Below, piece by piece: positions 25,421 to 31,721 of a DNA stretch of 37,757 nt. Each line of letters starts with the position of its first letter. Within the stretch, counting starts at the first letter, position 1. The position numbers were made by a program, and so were the translations under genes. This stretch comes from an uncultured Bacteroidales bacterium. Lineage in GTDB: Bacteria; Bacteroidota; Bacteroidia; Bacteroidales; FEN-979. Under the pieces are notes generated by a model. The model did not search any database. It was not told the origin of the DNA and was given only the letters and a program-made list of their open reading frames with translations. The stretch covers positions 1-37,757 of the forward strand of contig CAIKNA010000207.1 of the NCBI GenBank assembly GCA_903828645.1, in the 5' to 3' direction.

Positions 25421-26869
25421 ATGCTGACCGTAATTCTCATATTGTTTCCGCTTGCGCTCTCGCTGATCCTCCTTGCGATCAGGCAGGAAAAAGCCATCCG
25501 ACAATTTGCCCTGGCAGGTTCGCTGATCGAATTTGGTGTTGCCGTGGCAGCCTTTATCCAATATAAAACCTCGTGCCATTGTAACCTTCTTTTTTCGGCC
25601 GACTGGCTTGCAACCCTTGGAGTGAGCCTCAGGTTTGGCATGGATGGCATCAGCCTGCTGATGGTGATGCTGACCACCTTCCTGGTTCCGGTCATCATTC
25701 TCTCCTCCTTCAACCATGCCTATGAGAGGCCGTCTGCCTTTTACAGTTTGATTCTCCTGATGGAAATGGCCCTGGTCGGCGTATTCGTCGCGTTCGACGG
25801 GTTGATTTTCTACATCTTCTGGGAACTGGCCCTGATCCCGGCCTACTTCATCTGCGCGGTATGGGGCGGCAACGACCGCATCCGGATCACTTTTAAGTTC
25901 TTCATCTTCACTTTCGTGGGAAGTCTCTTCATGCTCGTAGCCCTGATTTATCTCTATTTCAGGACCCCTTTTCCACACTCCTTTGATTTTCAGTCGCTCT
26001 ATTCGGCCACTCTCACCCCGGTAGAACAAGCATGGATATTTGCAGCGTTTTTCCTGGCATTTGCCATCAAAATCCCGATTTTCCCGCTCCACACCTGGCA
26101 GCCAGACACATACACCGTTGCACCTGCCGCAGGGAGCATGCTGCTTGCCGGGATCATGCTGAAGATGGGCATCTACGGGATGATCCGCTGGATGATCCCC
26201 ATCTGCCACCAGGCGGTACAGCAGTTTGCCCCGGTGGTGATTATCCTCTCCATCACCGGGATCATATATGCCTCAGTCATTGCTATCCGCCAAAGCGACA
26301 TGAAAAGACTGGTAGCCTATTCCTCCATTGCCCACGTGGGGCTCATTGCCGCCGGCGTATTTGCCCTCACACCCTGGGCCATGGAGGGTGCCGTGATTCA
26401 AATGGTATCTCACGGAATTAACATCGTGGGTCTCTTTATCGTGATCGATCTCATCGAACAACGCACGGGGAGCCGCACCATCGGCGAACTGGGCGGCATC
26501 GCCCTGAAAGCGCCAAGGCTCGCTGCCGTGTTCATGATCATCCTGCTTGGAAGCATTGCACTGCCGCTCACCAATGGATTTACGGGCGAATTCCTGCTGC
26601 TGCTCGGATTGTTTGAATATTCCAAAATTTTTGCCGCCATTGCCGGTGTTACCATCATTTTCAGCGCGGTATACATGCTGTGGATGTACCAGCGCACCAT
26701 GCTCGGAAAAACAAGTGAAGCCACTGAAAAGATATCAGACCTGAGCCTGGCCGAAACTGTCATTTTCATTCCCCTTGTCATCATGATCTTCTGGATCGGG
26801 ATTTTCCCGGGTCTTTTCCTGGATATTGCCTTGCCGGATGTGATGCAGATACTGAATTTTATAAAATAA
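25421..26869 (+). CDS. nuoM: NADH-quinone oxidoreductase subunit M
   Basis: The 482-residue second antiporter-like subunit (MrpD-type) has about 14 helices. E135 (YIFWELALIPAYF) and K217 (AFAIKIPIFPLHTWQPDTY) are the conserved intramembrane charges, followed by APAAGSMLLAGIMLKMG. The start is 3 bp from nuoL, implying translational coupling. Confidence 0.97.
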   Translation: MLTVILILFPLALSLILLAIRQEKAIRQFALAGSLIEFGVAVAAFIQYKTSCHCNLLFSADWLATLGVSLRFGMDGISLLMVMLTTFLVPVIILSSFNHAYERPSAFYSLILLMEMALVGVFVAFDGLIFYIFWELALIPAYFICAVWGGNDRIRITFKFFIFTFVGSLFMLVALIYLYFRTPFPHSFDFQSLYSATLTPVEQAWIFAAFFLAFAIKIPIFPLHTWQPDTYTVAPAAGSMLLAGIMLKMGIYGMIRWMIPICHQAVQQFAPVVIILSITGIIYASVIAIRQSDMKRLVAYSSIAHVGLIAAGVFALTPWAMEGAVIQMVSHGINIVGLFIVIDLIEQRTGSRTIGELGGIALKAPRLAAVFMIILLGSIALPLTNGFTGEFLLLLGLFEYSKIFAAIAGVTIIFSAVYMLWMYQRTMLGKTSEATEKISDLSLAETVIFIPLVIMIFWIGIFPGLFLDIALPDVMQILNFIK

Positions 26870-26873
26870 GGCA

Positions 26874-26904
26874 CAATGCAAAATGCAAATTCAAATATCA
26901 AAAA
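26874..26904. repeat. CAAAATG-family heptads (nuoM-nuoN gap)
   Basis: Units CAATG, CAAAATG, CAAATT, CAAATAT and CAAAAAG start 5 bp after the nuoM stop and end 22 bp before the nuoN ATG. Confidence 0.85.
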
Positions 26905-26926
26905 GCTGTAATCCTTACTTTTTTCA

Positions 26927-28303
26927 ATGACTACAATCATTTCATTAACCATCCTCGGCATATTCGTTCTCTTCCTGGGAATCATGAAGAAGCAATCATG
27001 GCTGCTGCCGGTAATCCTCCTGGGGCTGGTGGTCTCCATGGTGCTCACCATGAGGGACTGGAATACAGTGAGTCACTATTATCATGACATGATCATCGTA
27101 GACAATGTGTCGGTTGCCTTCAGCACAGTATTGATTTTCTCTGCCTTCCTTATCTTTTCGCTGGCGGCGCATTATTACCGGGGTGTTCAGCGGCCGCTTG
27201 ACGACATTTACGGGGTAATGATCTTTGCCCTGACCGGGGCCGTGATGATGACCTCCTACGGCAATCTCATCATGCTTTTCCTGGGGATTGAAACACTCTC
27301 CATTGCCCTTTACGTGTTGGCTGGCAGTCACAAGGAGGCGATCACTTCCAATGAAGCGACGCTTAAGTATTTCCTGCTAGGGTCCTTTCTTTCAGGGTTC
27401 CTGCTTTTCGGGATCGCCCTGATTTATGGTTCCAGTGGCTCGTTCGACCTGGAGCGTATCTCCGTTTATGTAGCCACTTGTGCAGGCAACTATCCACCTA
27501 TGTTCCTGGCCGGGCTTTTCCTGCTTATCATCGGGCTTGCCTTTAAAATTGCCATCGTACCATTCCATTTCTGGGCCCCCGATGTTTACGAGGGAACCCC
27601 AACCCTGCTTACAGCCTTCATGGCTACCGTGGTGAAGACTGCCTCCATTATTGCGATGTTCCGGTTTTTTTCACACACTTTTCATGGCATTCATGGCGTC
27701 TGGGAAACGACAATCTGGGTCATGGCGGCATTCACCATCCTGCTGGGAAACCTCACAGGGGTTTACCAGCCCAACCTCAAGAGAATGCTGGCTTATTCGA
27801 GCATCAGCCATTCCGGCTACATGCTGCTGGCAGTGGTGGCATTCAGCGCCATGTCGAACAGCGCCCTGCTGCTTTATACCCTCTCATATTCCATCGCCAC
27901 CATCTCGGCATTCGGGATACTGATCCTCATCAGGGAAGCCCATGGAAATGACTATTTCAGTTCACTGAACGGGCTGGGAAAGACCAACCCGCTGGAGGCT
28001 TTCTGCCTCACCATCGCCATGCTTTCGCTTGCAGGGATCCCTCCCCTGGCAGGCTTCATGGCAAAATATTACCTCTTTACCACAGCCCTGGAAAAAGGGT
28101 TGGTTTGGCTGGTGATTGTGGCCGTTGCAGGTTCAGCCATCAGCGTGGCCTACTATTTCAAACCCATCATCGCGATGTACCTGAAAAACTCAAACGGAGT
28201 GACACTCAGGGTGGAGACACCCTACAAGGTGCACCTGCTTTTTATGACAATGCTGGTCATCCTCATCGGGCTCATGCCATTCCTGCTGATCGGGTTGCTA
28301 TAA
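26927..28303 (+). CDS. nuoN: NADH-quinone oxidoreductase subunit N
   Basis: The 458-residue third antiporter-like subunit has about 14 helices. The acidic residue in FLGIETLSIALYVL and the lysine in GLAFKIAIVPFHFWAPDVYEG match the proton-path Glu and Lys of NuoN; YSSISHSGYMLL is also conserved. It completes the 14-subunit set A-N in the standard order with no missing subunit. A K+ channel gene begins 9 bp after its stop. Confidence 0.97.
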   Translation: MTTIISLTILGIFVLFLGIMKKQSWLLPVILLGLVVSMVLTMRDWNTVSHYYHDMIIVDNVSVAFSTVLIFSAFLIFSLAAHYYRGVQRPLDDIYGVMIFALTGAVMMTSYGNLIMLFLGIETLSIALYVLAGSHKEAITSNEATLKYFLLGSFLSGFLLFGIALIYGSSGSFDLERISVYVATCAGNYPPMFLAGLFLLIIGLAFKIAIVPFHFWAPDVYEGTPTLLTAFMATVVKTASIIAMFRFFSHTFHGIHGVWETTIWVMAAFTILLGNLTGVYQPNLKRMLAYSSISHSGYMLLAVVAFSAMSNSALLLYTLSYSIATISAFGILILIREAHGNDYFSSLNGLGKTNPLEAFCLTIAMLSLAGIPPLAGFMAKYYLFTTALEKGLVWLVIVAVAGSAISVAYYFKPIIAMYLKNSNGVTLRVETPYKVHLLFMTMLVILIGLMPFLLIGLL

Positions 28304-28312
28304 AGGATCAAA

Positions 28313-29155
28313 ATGAACTTTCGTTTTAAAACCCGCGAAGTAATCCTATTCATCCTGATATCACTGTGTGTTTACATGGTGCTCATCTTTGGCTTCGCCT
28401 GGATATATTATTTCACGAACAGCATTGAAATGACTCCCTATGCCACGCCATACAACCACCCGGGCCCGGCATCGGGTTCAGATAAAATCAATTTTGAAAA
28501 GGCAGTATATTTCAGCATCGTATCGTTTCATACCATTGGTTTTGGCGACATACACCCGGTTACGCAGGTCGGCCGGCAGATCGTCATGATCCAGTCGGCC
28601 ATTTCGATGTTTTTCACCTCGATTTTTTCAGGATTCCTGGTCTATTTCGTGATCAAACGCCCCCAGGATGTTTTTACCACGAAAAAGGTTTACATCCGTT
28701 TCCGGAAAGACCACTACTTTTTATCCCTGCGGCTCGGGAACAAAGGCCGCGATATCATTGATCTGAAAAGCAAGTTTGAAGCCTGGACCATTGAGAACAA
28801 CACGCGGATCAGGGTTTTCCGGATAGAGGAGGAGTTGCCCGATCTTGAAAAGATTCTCTATTATGACCTAAGCCTGGACGATCCGGCCAATCACACCCTC
28901 AGGGCCGCCATCGCCGATGCGCTCGTCAATGGAACACTGCTTCATATGAAGTTTTCGTTCATCGGCAACGACATCAAAACCGGGGAACAGGTGGCCTACG
29001 CGAAATATTACGATTCACGCCATCTCAGTTTCGGCAAGATGTTCCTCAATGTCTACTCATGGGATCCTAACGGAAGAAGGAAGAACTTCAAATGGGCCAA
29101 TTTTGAACGGATTGAACCGATGGATAAGTTGAGAATGGATGGTTTCTTTGCCTGA
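28313..29155 (+). CDS. Inward-rectifier-like (KirBac-type) potassium channel
   Basis: The 280-residue protein has an outer helix (about 9-34), a pore helix and selectivity filter TIGFGD (74-79), an inner helix (about 86-114) and a soluble C-terminal half. The C-terminal half resembles the immunoglobulin-like cytoplasmic domain of KirBac channels: YFLSLRLGNKGRDII, then GTLLHMKFSFIGNDIKTGEQ with VAYAKYYDS, and finally KNFKWANFERIEP. The tetramer would let K+ flow across the inner membrane. Filter Phe replaces the usual Tyr, as in some two-pore and other K+ channels. Its start 9 bp after nuoN suggests co-transcription with complex I, where it could offset charge moved by proton pumping; this role is an inference. 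A 12-bp palindrome AACTAATTAGTT (29159-29170) follows the stop. Confidence 0.87.
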   Translation: MNFRFKTREVILFILISLCVYMVLIFGFAWIYYFTNSIEMTPYATPYNHPGPASGSDKINFEKAVYFSIVSFHTIGFGDIHPVTQVGRQIVMIQSAISMFFTSIFSGFLVYFVIKRPQDVFTTKKVYIRFRKDHYFLSLRLGNKGRDIIDLKSKFEAWTIENNTRIRVFRIEEELPDLEKILYYDLSLDDPANHTLRAAIADALVNGTLLHMKFSFIGNDIKTGEQVAYAKYYDSRHLSFGKMFLNVYSWDPNGRRKNFKWANFERIEPMDKLRMDGFFA

Positions 29156-29193
29156 GTAAACTAATTAGTTCTCAAGTCCCCGCATCCTCAAAT

Positions 29194-30156
29194 TCAAAAC
29201 CGTTTCACGTACCCGTGGCAATAGGGCGCCGTGCCTTTGTGATCATAATAGTCCTGATGATAATCCTCGGCCTTCCAGAAGGTTTTGGCAGGGATTACTT
29301 CGGTTACGACCTTGAATCCATTTGCTTTCAACCGGGCGATGAGTTTTTGGGCAATCTCTTTCTGCGCTTCATCCCGGTAAAAAACGGCCGACCTGTATTG
29401 TTCACCCCAATCCGGACCCTGGTGGTTCCATTCTGTGGGATCGTGGGTTTCAAAAAACATTTTCGCCACCTCTTCGTAGGAGGTCTGTCCGGGATTAAAA
29501 ACCACCTCAATAGCCTCATAATGGCCTGTATTGCCGGCGCAAACCTCCTTGTAAGTCGGATGGTCCTTTTTCCCCCCGGTGTACCCGACTTCGGTCGAAA
29601 CAACTCCCTTGATCTTTTTCATGTAATATTCGACCCCCCAGAAGCAACCTCCGGCAAAGATGGCCGTGTCGGTTGCGGCGGATTTCACGGCCGCGGCCGC
29701 CGGAATAAATTCCAGTGAAAGGGAGTTGACGCAGTGACGGGTGTCTTTCGGGGTTAGTTCCTCCCCGAGGAAAACATGGCCAAGGTGTGCGCCGCACTTT
29801 GCACACTCAATCTCGGTGCGCATGCCATCGGCATCAGGGATCCGTTTGACAGCCCCCTTGATTTCATCATCAAAGGCGGGCCATCCGCAACGGGCATCAA
29901 ATTTATCCGATGACCGGTAGAGCGGCGCACCGCATCTTTTACATACATAGGTTCCGTTCTCACTGAAGTTGTCATATTTGCCCGTGAAAGGAGCTTCCGT
30001 TCCTTTATGGACGATCACCCGGGTCTCTTCGGGAGTCAATTGCTTGAAATTCATAGACTGTTGAGTTTTTTCGACAGGTTGATTTTGATTCTGCGTACAT
30101 CCGGCAATCGCCAGGAGCGAAAATACGAGGATAAAGATACTGTTTTTTACCGGCAT
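29194..30156 (-). CDS. MsrB-MsrA fusion methionine sulphoxide reductase, lipoprotein
   Basis: The 320-residue enzyme repairs oxidised methionine. It starts with a lipoprotein signal (hydrophobic stretch and lipobox LAIAGC, Cys20), so it is anchored in the cell envelope. The N-terminal MsrB domain (about 36-150) has Zn ligands C72/C75 and C118/C121 and catalytic C142 (RHCVNSLSLEF); it reduces Met-R-oxide. The C-terminal MsrA domain (about 163-315) has catalytic C171 (AGGCFWGVEYY) and reduces Met-S-oxide. The order is B-A, the reverse of the A-B order in PilB-type fusions. It is convergent with the K+ channel gene. No canonical promoter is visible upstream. Confidence 0.94.
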   Translation of the reverse strand: MPVKNSIFILVFSLLAIAGCTQNQNQPVEKTQQSMNFKQLTPEETRVIVHKGTEAPFTGKYDNFSENGTYVCKRCGAPLYRSSDKFDARCGWPAFDDEIKGAVKRIPDADGMRTEIECAKCGAHLGHVFLGEELTPKDTRHCVNSLSLEFIPAAAAVKSAATDTAIFAGGCFWGVEYYMKKIKGVVSTEVGYTGGKKDHPTYKEVCAGNTGHYEAIEVVFNPGQTSYEEVAKMFFETHDPTEWNHQGPDWGEQYRSAVFYRDEAQKEIAQKLIARLKANGFKVVTEVIPAKTFWKAEDYHQDYYDHKGTAPYCHGYVKRF

Positions 30157-30223
30157 ATTGTTGTAATTTAGACTTAATAAATACGACGGAAAGGGGGATT
30201 TATTACATGGGGGTGGAAAAATC

Positions 30224-30314
30224 GTGACGGGGGACGGGTGACACGTGACGGGGGACGGATGACACGTGACTGGGGACGGGTGACACGTGAAGGGTGATGG
30301 GTGAGTCGAGATGG
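30224..30314. repeat. GTGACGG heptad array with 21-bp higher-order unit
   Basis: Thirteen uninterrupted 7-mers occupy 91 bp. The first nine form three copies of the 21-bp triplet GTGACGG-GGGACGG-GTGACAC (with single changes), and the last four (GTGAAGG, GTGATGG, GTGAGTC, GAGATGG) are diverged. It lies in the 368-bp gap between divergent msrBA and the adenosine kinase gene, 38 bp upstream of the -33 element of the latter. Confidence 0.95.
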
Positions 30315-30351
30315 GTGTATGTTGATCAATTTTCGGGACGCACTGGTTCTG

Positions 30352-30382
30352 TTTGTCCGCCAGAAATTAAATTGTAATTTTG
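30352..30382 (+). promoter_or_regulatory. Promoter of the adenosine kinase-like gene
   Basis: TTTG (30352-30355), a 19-nt spacer and TAATTTTG (30375-30382) match the full Bacteroidota TTTG/TAnnTTTG promoter. Transcription would start near 30388, leaving a leader of about 135 nt that consists largely of the TTTGCATTTTGAC repeat array. Confidence 0.65.
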
Positions 30383-30430
30383 CACGCTGGATTCCAGTCC
30401 CCTAAAAGTTCCGGTTTCCGGAAACATTTT

Positions 30431-30510
30431 TTTTGCAATTTGACTTTGCATTTTGCATTTTGACTTCTCTTTTTGCATTTTGACTTTGCATTTTGCAATT
30501 TGACTTTTTC
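30431..30510. repeat. CAAAATG-family array, reverse orientation, in the kinase leader
   Basis: Units TTTTGCAATTTGACTT, TGCATTTTGCATTTTGACTT, TTTTGCATTTTGACTT and TGCATTTTGCAATTTGACTT occur as two blocks separated by CTCT. It is the same family as in the nuo gaps (reverse complement of CAAAGTCAAAATG), here all in one orientation, giving a very U-rich 5' leader. Confidence 0.92.
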
Positions 30511-30524
30511 TTCAATTTTGACCT

Positions 30525-31565
30525 ATGAAAAAAATCCTCGGAATGGGCAATGCCCTTGTTGACATCATGATCCCGCTCGAAAGCGACAACATTCTTGAAC
30601 TCCTGGCATTGCCCAAGGGGAGCATGCAGCTGGTTGACATGGAGCGCAGCAATGCCGTGCTTTCGGCCTTGAAAGGCTATGATAAAAGCCATTCGGCGGG
30701 GGGCTCAGCCGCAAACACCATTCACGGGCTCGCAATGCTTGGAGCTCAAACCGGTTATATCGGCGTGGTGGGGGAGGACGAACTTGGAGGTTTCTTCGTG
30801 CGCGACCTCATCAAGGCGGGCGTCGACCCTCATATGATCCACAGCAACATGGAGACAGGCAGGGCCGTTGCGCTGGTCACACCCGATTCGGAACGAACCT
30901 TTGCGACTTTCCTTGGTGCGGCGATCGAACTTTCGGCAGAGCACCTGGCACCTCCCCTGAACCCTCCTCTTCAGGGTAAGGGAGCAGGTAATGAATCTGT
31001 GATGCATTTTTCAGGAAAAAGCATCTTCAGCGGGTACTCCTATTTTCACATCGAGGGATACCTGGTCCAGAACCATAAGTTGATCCGCCGGGCAGTAGAA
31101 CTGGCGCAGGAACATGGGCTCATCGTCTCCCTCGACATGGCCAGCTACAACGTGGTGGAGGCCAACAAGGATTTCCTTTTGTCAATCATTGCCGAATATG
31201 TGGATATCGTTTTTGCCAATGAGGATGAGGCACGGGCTCTTACCGGGCTGGAACCCGAAGAGGCGTTGCAAGAATTGAGCAAACTGTCGGAAATCGCCGT
31301 GGTTAAAACAGGAAGTAACGGTTCGCTGGTGAAATCGGGGAAAGATCAATATGCCATCGGTGTGATCGAAGTAACACCCATTGATACAACAGGTGCAGGT
31401 GATCTGTATGCATCCGGGTTCCTGTACGGACTTTCCACCGGCCTGCCCCTCCAGAAATGCGGCGAACTCGGTGCTATGCTGGCCGGAAATGTCATTGAAT
31501 TCATGGGAGCAAAAATGCCGGAGGATCGCTGGCAAAAAATCAAGTCGGAGATCAACCACAATTAA
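30525..31565 (+). CDS. Adenosine kinase-like PfkB-family sugar kinase
   Basis: The 346-residue cytosolic kinase is of the ribokinase/PfkB fold. GGSAANTIHGLAMLG (59-73) is the PfkB signature 1 region, and DTTGAGDLYASGFLYG (287-302) is signature 2 with catalytic base D293. The closest groups are adenosine kinase and related nucleoside kinases (ATP + adenosine to AMP); ribose or other sugars cannot be excluded. A segment of about 25 residues (142-166, beginning APPLNPPLQGKGAG) interrupts the usual link between IELSAEHL and SIFSGYSYFHIEGYL. It looks like an in-frame insertion of a palindromic element. All catalytic motifs remain intact, so the enzyme may be functional. Confidence 0.88.
   Translation: MKKILGMGNALVDIMIPLESDNILELLALPKGSMQLVDMERSNAVLSALKGYDKSHSAGGSAANTIHGLAMLGAQTGYIGVVGEDELGGFFVRDLIKAGVDPHMIHSNMETGRAVALVTPDSERTFATFLGAAIELSAEHLAPPLNPPLQGKGAGNESVMHFSGKSIFSGYSYFHIEGYLVQNHKLIRRAVELAQEHGLIVSLDMASYNVVEANKDFLLSIIAEYVDIVFANEDEARALTGLEPEEALQELSKLSEIAVVKTGSNGSLVKSGKDQYAIGVIEVTPIDTTGAGDLYASGFLYGLSTGLPLQKCGELGAMLAGNVIEFMGAKMPEDRWQKIKSEINHN
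30950..30991. repeat. Palindromic element inserted in frame in the kinase gene
   Basis: CCCTGAA (30956-30962) and TTCAGGG (30970-30976) form a hairpin within CTCCCCTGAACCCTCCTCTT and the following CAGGGTAAGGGAG; the outer CTCCC and GGGAG also pair imperfectly. The encoded peptide PPLNPPLQGKG is not expected in a PfkB kinase. Boundaries are approximate. Confidence 0.6.
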
Positions 31566-31635
31566 CCCCTGTTGTTATCCACATAATAGATTGATTCTTA
31601 ATTCCTGATTCGCAGTTTATTATTGTATTGGGGGC

Positions 31636-31666
31636 TTTGTTTTTTCCATAAAAAGTTCTAATTTTG
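31636..31666 (+). promoter_or_regulatory. Promoter of the EF-G2-like gene
   Basis: TTTG (31636-31639), a 19-nt spacer and TAATTTTG (31659-31666) match the Bacteroidota consensus, with the same spacing and identical -7 box as the kinase promoter upstream. A start near 31672 leaves a leader of about 50 nt. Confidence 0.65.
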
Positions 31667-31721
31667 TCGCCCTTTCACGAGAATAATAGTTTTCAGTCAC
31701 TTATATAATTACTTAGCTGCC

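Noticed and set aside
25376-26209. 277-codon antisense frame opposite nuoL/nuoM
   Set aside because: Shadow of nuoM with no family resemblance and extreme charged composition.
29159-29170. AACTAATTAGTT as a terminator between the K+ channel and msrBA
   Set aside because: A 12-bp AT-rich palindrome without a loop or U-tract is too weak to call a terminator.
30224-30314. Possible CRISPR array
   Set aside because: Units are 7 bp with no spacers and no cas genes are present.
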